Positions 1-10,006 of a stretch of 64,000 nucleotides of DNA are shown here, one piece after another. The stretch lies in the NCBI RefSeq assembly GCF_001713355.1, contig NZ_CP016448.1, positions 496,001-560,000 on the forward strand. The letters run 5' to 3'. The notes below the pieces were generated by a model that was not told where the DNA came from, did no database searches, and saw nothing but the letters and a program-made list of their open reading frames with translations. The stretch comes from Methyloversatilis sp. RAC08. Its GTDB lineage: Bacteria; Pseudomonadota; Gammaproteobacteria; Burkholderiales; Rhodocyclaceae. The position numbers were made by a program, and so were the translations under genes. The first letter of the stretch is position 1. Every line of letters starts with the position of its first letter.

Positions 1-70
1 GGTTTCGGCGAGCACTGCTCGCCGCCCGCAGAGCCGGCTGGCCATGCAGGGCCAGCAGTGGATCGCCGCT
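1..70. repeat. Left part of a composite REP-type repeat, cut by the IS110 element
   Basis: Positions 1-60 repeat almost exactly at 32990-33050 and, twice in tandem, at 44121-44258. The module holds two short palindromes, GGCGAGCACTGCTCGCC and the GCTGGCC/GGCCAGC pair. In the intact copies it continues into GCTCCCAC. Here the sequence breaks off after GATCGCCGCT and the expected CCCAC appears only at 1271, on the far side of the IS element. The left edge of the repeat lies outside the window. Confidence 0.85.
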
Positions 71-84
71 TGTATGTTCTGTCT

Positions 85-289
85 CGGCAAGTTGTAGTGA
101 GAACTTGTCGGGGTGGAGGGACTAACGCCGCTTCTGGCTTTTGCACAGACCGTGGGAGATATCGTCCCGCCCCTCACCATCGAGCACCCATGAGGAATCC
201 ATCGACGCGGCCCTCGCCGGCCCTGATCGACCATATCCTGCAAGCGATTGCCTGGTGAGTCCCGACAAGTCCCTAAACCTTAGTCGGGA
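85..289 (+). ncRNA. Predicted bridge RNA of the IS110 element
   Basis: The leader upstream of the transposase folds by eye into a series of stem-loops. A 5' hairpin has stem 88-93/102-107. A second stem, 118-122 (GGGAC) with 164-168 (GTCCC), closes a 41-nt loop. A third uses 173-178/254-259 and 179-182/245-248. A 3' hairpin has stem 260-266/283-289. Loop 1 contains CGCCGCT (126-132), identical to the left target flank 64-70, and GTGGGAG (152-158), the reverse complement of the right flank 1269-1275. Loop 2 contains GAATC (195-199), matching the right IS end 1265-1269, and CAAG (241-244), complementary to CTTG at 69-72. This reproduces the target-loop and donor-loop order known for IS621 bridge RNA. 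RNA ends are approximate. Confidence 0.78.
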
Positions 290-299
290 GCGCCTGTTC

Positions 300-1265
300 A
301 TGACAAGTCAGCCTTCGCCGATTCACATCGGCATCGACGTATCCAAAGCCAGCCTCGATATCGCACTGGGCGAGCACGGCCCGGTGCAGCGCATCGACAA
401 CACCCCTCTAGCCATCCGGGCCTGGCTGCGCACCTTGCCCAGCGGCCCGCTGCACATCGGCTGCGAGGCCACCGGCACCTACCACCTCGCGCTGCGCGAC
501 GCCGTGATCAAGGCCGGGCACCCGCTCTACCTGATCGACGGCTACCGCCTCTCGCGCTACCGCGGCGCCACCAGCGTGCGGGCCAAGACCGACCCGATCG
601 ACGCCCGGCTCATCGCCCGCTACGTCGCCAAAGAGGGCTCGCACCTGCGCCCCTACACGCTGCCGCCCGAGGCCACGCAACGCGTGCAGCAACTGCTGCG
701 TCGTCGCGCCACCCTGGTCCGGACCGCCGTCATCTTGCGCCAGAGCCTGTTCGATCTGCCCGGCTTCAAGCGCGAGGTGCGCGCCTTGCTGGCCAAGGCC
801 GACCGGCTCGCCCAGCAGATTCAGGCCCAGATCGTGGAAAAGCTCAAAGCCAGCGACTGGATCGACGATCACCGCCGCTGCCAGGGTATCGAAGGCGTCG
901 GTCCGCTGAGCGCCGCCGCCTTGTGCGCGACCTTCCATCGGGGCGCCTTCAAAAGCGCAGACGCCTTCATCGCCTATCTCGGGCTCGATGTGTGCGTGCG
1001 CCAATCGGGAAACCAGAACGCCCGCGGCACCCTGAGCAAAAAGGGCGACCCGGAGGTGCGCCGACTCCTGCACAACGCCGCCATGGCAGCCAGCCGCTCA
1101 GCCACCTGGAAACCCTTCTATCAGGCCTGCATCGCTCGCGGATTCTCCTGCACTCAGGCCCTCGTCGCACTCGCGAGAAAGATCGCTCGCGTTGCGTTCT
1201 CTCTCATGAAAACCGGCTCGCAATACCAACCCAGGGAGCACAAAAACACTTGTGCTCAGACATAG
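300..1265 (+). CDS. IS110-family transposase (DEDD recombinase), 321 aa
   Basis: The RNA-guided recombinase of the IS element. The N-terminal RuvC-like DEDD domain shows D13 (GIDVSKASLD), E56 (CEATGTYH), D98 and D101 (KTDPIDARL). A central helical linker follows. The C-terminal Tnp_IS110/IS116/IS902 domain begins near residue 196 (IEGVGPLSAAAL) and contains the RQSGNQNARG stretch, whose serine near residue 236 is the likely nucleophile by analogy with IS621. All acidic residues are present and the length is typical, so the enzyme looks intact. The ATG at 300 was chosen because translation from an upstream ATG (141) would run through the structured leader RNA and add residues unlike the family. 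The stop lies 5 nt from the right end of the element. Confidence 0.95.
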   Translation: MTSQPSPIHIGIDVSKASLDIALGEHGPVQRIDNTPLAIRAWLRTLPSGPLHIGCEATGTYHLALRDAVIKAGHPLYLIDGYRLSRYRGATSVRAKTDPIDARLIARYVAKEGSHLRPYTLPPEATQRVQQLLRRRATLVRTAVILRQSLFDLPGFKREVRALLAKADRLAQQIQAQIVEKLKASDWIDDHRRCQGIEGVGPLSAAALCATFHRGAFKSADAFIAYLGLDVCVRQSGNQNARGTLSKKGDPEVRRLLHNAAMAASRSATWKPFYQACIARGFSCTQALVALARKIARVAFSLMKTGSQYQPREHKNTCAQT

Positions 1266-1268
1266 AAT

Positions 1269-1296
1269 CTCCCACAGCCGCCCACAGGGGCGGCGC
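1269..1296. repeat. Right-hand remnant of the repeat split by the IS element
   Basis: CTCCCACAGCCGCCCACAGG and the following bases resume the repeat interrupted at position 70. They resemble the end of the copy at 33097-33112 (GCTTCCACAGGGGCGG). The clpB stop codon follows within 10 nt, so the element inserted between the repeat and clpB without touching the gene. Confidence 0.75.
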
Positions 1297-1305
1297 CGAT
1301 CGCGC

Positions 1306-3891
<2,586 letters not shown>

Positions 3892-3922
3892 TGGGAGTCT
3901 CCCTAATCATGGTCTGCACGCT

Positions 3923-3950
3923 ATCTGGGGCAGACACTGCGCTTTTCAAT
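3923..3950 (-). promoter_or_regulatory. sigma32-type heat-shock promoter of clpB
   Basis: On the minus strand, ATTGAAA (3950-3944) is followed by a 13-nt spacer and CCCCAGAT (3930-3923). This is close to the sigma32 consensus CTTGAAA-N11-16-CCCCATNT. It ends 31 nt before the clpB start codon, and clpB is a classic sigma32 target. Confidence 0.8.
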
Positions 3951-4025
3951 CGGGCGGCGCTTGATGCGGATCAATTCGCGACGCACAGGCCGCGATGGCT
4001 CCGGTACAGTGAGCCGGTCCGACAC

Positions 4026-5624
4026 ATGTCCTTCACGATGACTGCAACGCCCAAGACTGCCAGCAAGATCATGAGTGCCGCCGAGGCGGTTGCCCGCATT
4101 CCCGACGGCGCGAGCGTGGCCACCACCGGTTTCGTCGGCATCGGCTTCGCCGAACATGTGGCGATCGCAATCGAACAGCGCTTCATCGCCGAGCAGCATC
4201 CACGCGACCTCACGCTGGTCTATGCGGCAGGTCAGGGCGATGGCCACTCGCGCGGTTTGAACCATTTCGGCCACGAAGGTCTGGTGAAGCGGGTGATCGG
4301 CGGCCACTGGGGACTGGTACCGCGGCTGCAGGCGCTCGCCGTGGCCAACCGCATCGAAGCCTGGAACCTGCCGCAAGGTGTGATTTCGCAGCTGTTCCGC
4401 GACATCGCGGCGCATCGACCGGGCCAGCTGACGCGCGTCGGCCTCGATACCTTCGTCGACCCGATCCATGGCGGTGGCCGGATCAACGCGATCACGACCG
4501 AAGACCTGGTCACCCGCATGCGCATCGGCGAGGAGGACTTCCTCTTCTACAAGGCCTTTCCGGTGACGGTCGCACTGGTGCGCGGCACCACCGCGGACAC
4601 CGACGGCAACGTGACGATGGAGCGCGAGGCACTGACACAGGAGGCGCTGGCGGTCGCGATGGCGGCGCACAACTCGGGCGGTCTGGTCATCGTGCAGGTG
4701 GAACGCGTCGCTGCGCGCGGCTCGCTGCATCCACGCCAGGTGAAGATTCCCGGCGTGCTGGTCGATTGCGTCGTCGTGGCACCACCCGAACATCACATGC
4801 AGACCTTTGCCTCGCACTACAACCCCGCGTATTCGGGCGAAGTGCGGCTGCCGCCGGGCTCACATGCGGCGATGCCACTGGATACCCGCAAGGTGATCGC
4901 GCGCCGCGCCGCACTTGAACTGCGACCCGGCGACGTCGCGAATCTGGGCATCGGCATGCCTGAAGGCGTGGCCGCAGTGGTGGCCGAAGAAGGCCTGAGC
5001 GATGCCGTGACGCTGACCGCCGAACCGGGCGTCATCGGCGGCATTCCTGCTGGCGGGCTCGACTTCGGGGCGGCGGTGAACACCCAGGCGGTGATCGACC
5101 AACCCTATCAGTTCGATTTCTACGACGGTGGCGGCCTGGACATCGCAGTGCTGGGTCTGGCGCAGGCGGACGCCGAGGGCAATCTGAACGTGTCCCGCTT
5201 CGGATCGCGCCTGGCCGGCGCTGGTGGTTTCATCAACATTTCGCAGAACGCCCGCAGACTTGTCTTTGCCGGCAGCTTCACGACCGGCGACAGCAACATC
5301 GCGGTCGAACGGGGCGCGCTGCGCATCCGGCGCGATGGCGACCGGATGAAGTTCGTGCAGGCGGTCGAGCACCGTACGTTCAGTGGTCGCGAGGCACGCC
5401 GCCGCGGTCAGCAGGTGCTTTACGTCACCGAGCGCTGCGTGTTCCGTCTGACCGACAGCGGGCTCGAACTGATCGAGATCGCACCGGGCATCGACCTCGA
5501 GCGCGACGTGCTGGCCCGCATGGCCTTTGTGCCCGTCATTTCATCGTCGCTGCGGACGATGGATCCGGGCATCTTTGCCGATACCGTCATGGCGCTTGAC
5601 GCGCAGTGGCGGCAGAATCGCTGA
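4026..5624 (+). CDS. Acyl-CoA:acetate CoA-transferase, fused two-domain family I (YdiF-like), 532 aa
   Basis: Family I CoA-transferase in which the alpha and beta halves are fused, as in YdiF and propionate CoA-transferase. It moves CoA between acyl-CoA and a short-chain acid by way of a glutamyl-CoA thioester. The first domain (about 10-290) contains the [13 protein letters not shown] and GGHWGLVP segments. The second (about 290-530) contains the catalytic motif [14 protein letters not shown] with E333, the position of the catalytic glutamate in YdiF. Length matches the family (about 530 aa). Two in-frame ATGs (4026, 4038) are possible; the first was taken. The gene ends 25 nt before a phasin gene, so a link with PHA or short-chain acyl-CoA metabolism is likely. 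Substrate cannot be read from sequence. Confidence 0.88.
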   Translation: MSFTMTATPKTASKIMSAAEAVARIPDGASVATTGFVGIGFAEHVAIAIEQRFIAEQHPRDLTLVYAAGQGDGHSRGLNHFGHEGLVKRVIGGHWGLVPRLQALAVANRIEAWNLPQGVISQLFRDIAAHRPGQLTRVGLDTFVDPIHGGGRINAITTEDLVTRMRIGEEDFLFYKAFPVTVALVRGTTADTDGNVTMEREALTQEALAVAMAAHNSGGLVIVQVERVAARGSLHPRQVKIPGVLVDCVVVAPPEHHMQTFASHYNPAYSGEVRLPPGSHAAMPLDTRKVIARRAALELRPGDVANLGIGMPEGVAAVVAEEGLSDAVTLTAEPGVIGGIPAGGLDFGAAVNTQAVIDQPYQFDFYDGGGLDIAVLGLAQADAEGNLNVSRFGSRLAGAGGFINISQNARRLVFAGSFTTGDSNIAVERGALRIRRDGDRMKFVQAVEHRTFSGREARRRGQQVLYVTERCVFRLTDSGLELIEIAPGIDLERDVLARMAFVPVISSSLRTMDPGIFADTVMALDAQWRQNR

Positions 5625-5649
5625 CATTCACCTCACAAGGAGTCGTGCC

Positions 5650-6480
5650 ATGAGCAATCCCGAGCAGATGTCGGAGCTGCAGAAGAAGAACATCGAGGCG
5701 GCGATGCGTCTGGCGCAGCTGTCGATGGAAAATTCGCAGCGCATCATGCAGCTGCAGGTCGCGACCGCCCGCGCACTGTTCGAAGAAAGCGTTGCCAACG
5801 CTCGTGCGCTGGCCGATGTGCGCGAACCGGCGAATCAGGTGGAACTGCGGTCGCAACTGGCTCGCTCGACCACCGAAAAGATGCTCGGCTGCGCGCGACA
5901 AATTGCGGAAATCACATCTGAGACGCAGGCGGAATTCGGCCGGCTGGTCGGAGAACAGCTGAACAGCGGCGGCTCCGACCTGATGGACAGCCTGCGCAAG
6001 CTGCTGGCCGGCATGCCGATCACCAGCACGCAATCGATGGGTTCGATGCAGGAAGCCATCGACAAGGCACGCGGCGCGTTCGAACAGATCAGCGCGCTGA
6101 CGCGCAGTGCGTTCGAGCAGTTTGCCGGCGGCGCGACGGCTGCACCGGCGCGCCCCAGGATGGCCGCGGAAGCCGCTGCGAAGCCCGCTGCGCCGAACAG
6201 GGTTGCGACACCGAAGCCGACCACGGCACCGACGGTTGCCGCTGCGCCGGTCTCACCTGCCGCAAGACAGGCAGCGCGGCCGGCCGCGAAAGCGGTGCGC
6301 AAACCCGCCGCAAAGCCGGCTGCTGAAAAACCTGCCGCCAGCCCGGTCGTCAAACCCGCCGCCAAGGCTGCTAAGCCTGCAGTGAAAACTGCCGCCAAAC
6401 CGGTTGCGCCAGCCAAGTCAGCAGCGACCAGGGCCGCAACATCCAAGCCCGCCGCGACACGCACCAAGAAAGCCAGCTGA
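5650..6480 (+). CDS. Phasin-family protein with a long Ala/Lys/Pro tail, 276 aa
   Basis: Residues 1 to about 150 form a helical phasin-type domain (MSNPEQMSELQKKNIEAAMR, with heptads such as SMENSQRIMQLQVATARALF), which coats poly(3-hydroxybutyrate) granules. From about residue 160 to the end the chain is low-complexity and basic, made of AAKP, KPAAKPAA and ATKP-like units and ending TRTKKAS. This resembles histone H1 or the PAKKA tail of PhaM, the protein that tethers PHB granules to the nucleoid in Ralstonia. AAGGAG lies 7 nt before the ATG. It is 25 nt downstream of the CoA-transferase and probably co-transcribed. The phasin call is good; DNA binding by the tail is inference. Confidence 0.85.
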   Translation: MSNPEQMSELQKKNIEAAMRLAQLSMENSQRIMQLQVATARALFEESVANARALADVREPANQVELRSQLARSTTEKMLGCARQIAEITSETQAEFGRLVGEQLNSGGSDLMDSLRKLLAGMPITSTQSMGSMQEAIDKARGAFEQISALTRSAFEQFAGGATAAPARPRMAAEAAAKPAAPNRVATPKPTTAPTVAAAPVSPAARQAARPAAKAVRKPAAKPAAEKPAASPVVKPAAKAAKPAVKTAAKPVAPAKSAATRAATSKPAATRTKKAS

Positions 6481-6509
6481 TCGGCGCTGCCGCGACGCCG
6501 GCGGAATGC

Positions 6510-6550
6510 AAAAAGACCCGGGTGGCTTGAGCCACCCGGGTCTTTTTTTT
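6510..6550. terminator. Bidirectional intrinsic terminator between the two phasin genes
   Basis: A perfect GC-rich stem (GACCCGGGTGGC paired with GCCACCCGGGTC around TTGA) is flanked by A5 on the left and T8 on the right. It can therefore terminate both the plus-strand phasin gene and the minus-strand phasin gene that converge here. Confidence 0.95.
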
Positions 6551-6585
6551 CGCAGGCTGCTGACCGGAGAACCGGTCCGGCAAAT

Positions 6586-6891
6586 TTACTTGCCCAAGCC
6601 CTTGAACGATGCCATTGCGGCCTGACCGGCTTCGGTCGCGAACGCGGTGAATGTCTGGCCCTGCGCCTGCAGCAGCTTGAACAGCGCGGTGTTGGCTTCC
6701 ACGTTGAAGCGGATCAGCTCTTCCGGGGTCTTCAGGCTGGCGGCCTTCTGCGCTTCGGACTGGAAGAAAGCCATCAGCTCTTCGCCGGACTTCTTCTGCA
6801 GTTCGATCGACTTGGCAATGGTCTGGGCCTGAATTGCCATCAATGTCTGAACGGCTTCCATCGGCTTCTGAAAATCGGGTTTTGTCGTCAT
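6586..6891 (-). CDS. phaP: Small phasin PhaP, 101 aa
   Basis: Short Phasin_2-type granule-surface protein. It is entirely helical and amphipathic, with no signal peptide or membrane segment (MTTKPDFQKPMEAVQTLMAI; later EELIRFNVEANTALFKLLQA). The ATG at 6891 was chosen over an upstream one at 6933 because AAGGAGA sits 7 nt ahead of it and the upstream extension covers a regulatory palindrome. A perfect TGTTGCA/TGCAACA palindrome at 6911-6925 just upstream fits PhaR, the repressor that controls phasin synthesis according to granule load. It converges on the larger phasin gene. Confidence 0.92.
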   Translation of the reverse strand: MTTKPDFQKPMEAVQTLMAIQAQTIAKSIELQKKSGEELMAFFQSEAQKAASLKTPEELIRFNVEANTALFKLLQAQGQTFTAFATEAGQAAMASFKGLGK

Positions 6892-6910
6892 GGTGTGTCT
6901 CCTTTGGTTA

Positions 6911-6925
6911 TGTTGCAGTGCAACA
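6911..6925. promoter_or_regulatory. Candidate PhaR operator upstream of phaP
   Basis: TGTTGCAGTGCAACA is a perfect palindrome with 7-bp arms around a central G, 19 nt upstream of the phaP start codon. TGC-containing and TTGCA/TGCAA palindromes upstream of phasin genes are the known recognition elements of the PHB-responsive repressor PhaR. Assignment to PhaR is inference, since phaR is not in the window. Confidence 0.65.
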
Positions 6926-7005
6926 ATATACACAGATTACCCCTTCCGGTCCGGATGTCAATCACTTTCTGATTCTGTCACTTCAGCCTCCCTTCGCCGT
7001 TCCGT

Positions 7006-9915
7006 TCAGGACTTGATCAGCCTCAGTGCGCGCGGCTCGCTGCGCTGCTTGCTGCCCAGGATATTGTTTGCGAGCAGGTCGGCCGCACTGAGCGGCCGCG
7101 AGAACAGATAGCCCTGGACGACATCGCAGCCCTGCGCCGACAGCCGCGACAGCTGTTCGTCGTTTTCGACACCTTCCGCCACGACCCGCATGCCCAGACC
7201 ATGTGCCAGCGCGATCGTGGCGCGCACGATGGCCTCGTCGTCGGCGTCGCGCACCAGATCGCGCACAAAGGAGCGATCCACCTTCAGTTCGTCGATCGGA
7301 AAGCGCTTCAGATAGGACAAGGACGAATAACCGGTACCGAAGTCGTCGACCGACAGCGACACACCAAGTGCGTGAATGTCCGCCAGCAGCGCCGCGACAT
7401 GATCGACGTCGCTCATCGCAGTGGTTTCCGTCAGCTCCAGTCGGAGCAGCGACGGTTCGATGCCGGAGCGGGTCAGCGCTTCCGACACGCGACGCACCAG
7501 CGAACGCCCGAGGCACTGGCGCGCCGACACATTCACGGCGACCGGTACGACGTTCAGCCCCTGACGCGACCATTCGGCGATCTGCCGGGTGACGGCCTGC
7601 AGCACCCAGTCGCCGATTTCCTCGATCAGGCCGGACTCTTCGGCGACCGCGATGAAATCGACCGGTTGCAGCAATTCGCTTCCCGCCCCCGTTGTGCCGC
7701 CTTCACGCCGGAAACGAAGCAGAGCTTCAAGCGCCGACAGACGACCGGTCGCCAGTTCGTACTGTGGCTGGTAATGCACTTCGAAGCGATTCTGCTCGAG
7801 CCCGTGGCGCAGGTCCGACTCGAGCTCGATCCAGTCGCGCGTGCCGGCACTCATGTCATGCGCGTAGAAGTGAATGGCCGCACCGGCCTGTGACTTGCTG
7901 CGATACATCGCGGTATCGGCCATGGCAAAGAGCACGTCAGGATCGCTGCTGTCTTCGTGCGCGATGGCGACGCCGATGCTGCACGAGAAGCGGAAGTCGA
8001 CGCCGTCGAGCGTGATCGTCTGGCCGACCGCATGCATCACCTTGGACGCCACGCGCGACACGGCGTCGCGATCGCCCAATCCCTGCAGGATGATCATGAA
8101 TTCGTCGCCACCCCAGCGCGCCACCGTGTCGCTCGCGCGACATACTGTGCGCAGCCGGCTGGCCAGCGTGGTCAGCACGGCGTCACCCTGTTGGTGACCC
8201 AGACTGTCGTTGATGCGCTTGAAGCGATCGAGGTCGACGAACATCACGGCCACCACGCCCGCGTCGCGCTGCGCGAGCACCTGGCGCAGCCGGTCGCGCA
8301 GCAGGAGGCGGTTCGGCAGGCCGGTCAGCGCGTCGTGCGTTGCCTGATGTGCCAGACGTTCAGCCGCATCCACGGTATCGCTGACATCATTGAGCACCAG
8401 CACGACGCCTTCGATGCGACCCGATGCATCGAACAGCGGGCTGGCCGAAAGGCGCAGCGCACGCGCCGGGCCGTCGCGGCCCGCCGGCATGTTGACGTGA
8501 CCCGGCCGTGTCACCGATCTGGCGCTGTCGCGACAGCGCTCCGCCAGCGCCGTCGTTTCGATCAGCAGATCGCGGCCAAGTACGACCAGGTCGCCGAGCG
8601 CCCGCCCCTGCACGTGATCGATGGTCGAACCGACCAGCGCCAGCGCCTGCCGGTTCAGATAGCGGACGTGCAACTGCATGTCGAGCCGGAACACCGCATC
8701 TGAAATCGCCTGCAGCGTGGCATCGGCGCGGGCATTGGCACGGTTGAGGCGCAATCCGAGGCGCAGCGACTGGATGGCCAGCCAGCCGAGCGCACCCAGT
8801 GTGACGGCGATCGCAACGCTGCTGGTTCCCAGCCAGCGGGACAGGCCATCGAGCAGCACGAATGTGCCCAGCCAGGGCAGCAGCACGGCCGCTACCACCA
8901 GCGCGACATCGCGCATGCGGCGTTTCGGCCCCACCCAGGTGACGGCGCCAAGCAGGAGCAGACCGGCGAACAGGCTCCAGCGCGGCGAAAGCGGTGTCAC
9001 GACTGCGCCATCGCTCAGTGCCCTGTAGGCACGCGCATGAAAATCCACTGATGTCATCGGTGCGCCGTGGCCGGACATCGGCGTCGCCAGCGGCACGCCC
9101 AGCCCCGCCGCCGTGACCCCGACCAGCACGGTGCGACCGCGCAGGGTTTCCGGCGGCACCCGCCCGACCAGCAGGTCGACCGCTGGTATGTGTCGCAGCG
9201 GCCAGTCATGCGACGACGGCAGCACGATGACTTCATGGTCGCGCACCCACCGCCTTGCGGCGGTGGCCCCGCCATCATGCTGCCGACCCAGACCGGCCAG
9301 CGGGCGCGGCGGCTGTGACACATCCAGCAGCGCCCACGCGAATGCCGGCCATTGCGGGCGGTGTTCGCCGGCTTCCAGAAAGAGGCGTCGCGCCAGCGCA
9401 TCGGCGTCGAGTTCGACATCGACATGGCCAAGCCGCGCTGCCGCTGCAGCCAGCGCCGGCAGCGGCAGCAGCGTGTCGATGCCGCCACCCCGCCGCGCCA
9501 CCGGTGCAACCGGCAGCACCACATTGCCGGCGTGCGCAATCGCTTCGGCCAGGCGCTCGTCTTCGCGCGGGTCCGGCGACGGCTCGGCGAACATGACCGG
9601 ATACCCGATGCCGGCCACACCGGCACGGTTCAGCGCATCGATCAATTCGGCATGGCGCGAGCGTGGCCAGGGCCATGCGCCCAGTGCCTTCAGGCTGGCC
9701 TCATCGATGGCAATCACCAGCGGCGCACTGACTGCGCTGGCCGGCGCGTCGGCCGATACGCCCTGCGTCACCAGCAGATCGTGCACCAGCAGGTCAGCGC
9801 GTTCCAGCGCACGCGGCGACAGGGCATGCAGCACCAGCAGAAGGGCGATCGCAGCCAACCAGGGCATGCGCCCATGGTCGAGCAGCACGGCGGCGATGCG
9901 CTGAGCTGCTTTCAT
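7006..9915 (-). CDS. CHASE2-PAS-GGDEF-EAL membrane c-di-GMP enzyme, 969 aa
   Basis: Probably a bifunctional diguanylate cyclase/phosphodiesterase. An N-terminal hydrophobic helix (about 18-35) and a periplasmic CHASE2 sensor (about 40-310) are followed by three membrane helices (about 315-385). A PAS domain (about 400-515) precedes a GGDEF domain with intact GGDEF at 602-606. An inhibitory RxxD I-site lies at 593-596, exactly five residues before it. The EAL domain begins near 700 with EAL at 730-732 and later ELTET, DDFGTGYSSL and KVDRSF, so both catalytic sites look intact. The gene starts 91 nt after the LysM/FecR gene on the same strand. FecR-like and CHASE2 genes recur as neighbours in proteobacteria, which suggests the secreted protein feeds the CHASE2 sensor. 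Confidence 0.93.
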   Translation of the reverse strand: MKAAQRIAAVLLDHGRMPWLAAIALLLVLHALSPRALERADLLVHDLLVTQGVSADAPASAVSAPLVIAIDEASLKALGAWPWPRSRHAELIDALNRAGVAGIGYPVMFAEPSPDPREDERLAEAIAHAGNVVLPVAPVARRGGGIDTLLPLPALAAAAARLGHVDVELDADALARRLFLEAGEHRPQWPAFAWALLDVSQPPRPLAGLGRQHDGGATAARRWVRDHEVIVLPSSHDWPLRHIPAVDLLVGRVPPETLRGRTVLVGVTAAGLGVPLATPMSGHGAPMTSVDFHARAYRALSDGAVVTPLSPRWSLFAGLLLLGAVTWVGPKRRMRDVALVVAAVLLPWLGTFVLLDGLSRWLGTSSVAIAVTLGALGWLAIQSLRLGLRLNRANARADATLQAISDAVFRLDMQLHVRYLNRQALALVGSTIDHVQGRALGDLVVLGRDLLIETTALAERCRDSARSVTRPGHVNMPAGRDGPARALRLSASPLFDASGRIEGVVLVLNDVSDTVDAAERLAHQATHDALTGLPNRLLLRDRLRQVLAQRDAGVVAVMFVDLDRFKRINDSLGHQQGDAVLTTLASRLRTVCRASDTVARWGGDEFMIILQGLGDRDAVSRVASKVMHAVGQTITLDGVDFRFSCSIGVAIAHEDSSDPDVLFAMADTAMYRSKSQAGAAIHFYAHDMSAGTRDWIELESDLRHGLEQNRFEVHYQPQYELATGRLSALEALLRFRREGGTTGAGSELLQPVDFIAVAEESGLIEEIGDWVLQAVTRQIAEWSRQGLNVVPVAVNVSARQCLGRSLVRRVSEALTRSGIEPSLLRLELTETTAMSDVDHVAALLADIHALGVSLSVDDFGTGYSSLSYLKRFPIDELKVDRSFVRDLVRDADDEAIVRATIALAHGLGMRVVAEGVENDEQLSRLSAQGCDVVQGYLFSRPLSAADLLANNILGSKQRSEPRALRLIKS

Positions 9916-10006
9916 TTGACGGATCCGGTGGCAGACCGGTGGCCCGACCTTTCCGCAAACCCGCCGCAGCAGTCTTTCGGCTCAACAAGCTTCATGCAGG
10001 CTCCTG

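Larger units (their letters stand above)
71..1270 (+). mobile_element. IS110-family insertion sequence, complete, about 1.2 kb
   Basis: The element interrupts a repeat known from intact copies elsewhere in the window, so its ends can be read off. The left flank ends ...GCCGCT at 70 and the right flank resumes CCCACAG at 1271. A CT dinucleotide is present at both junctions (69-70 and 1269-1270), so the mobile unit is 71-1270 or 69-1268. There are no terminal inverted repeats and no longer target duplication, as expected for IS110. The long 5' noncoding end (229 nt) and very short 3' end (5 nt after the stop) are the layout of the IS110 subgroup that carries its bridge RNA upstream of the transposase. 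Confidence 0.88.

Noticed and set aside
141..299. N-terminal extension of the IS110 transposase
   Set aside because: It runs through the structured leader RNA, lacks family similarity, and the conserved N-terminus begins just after ATG 300.
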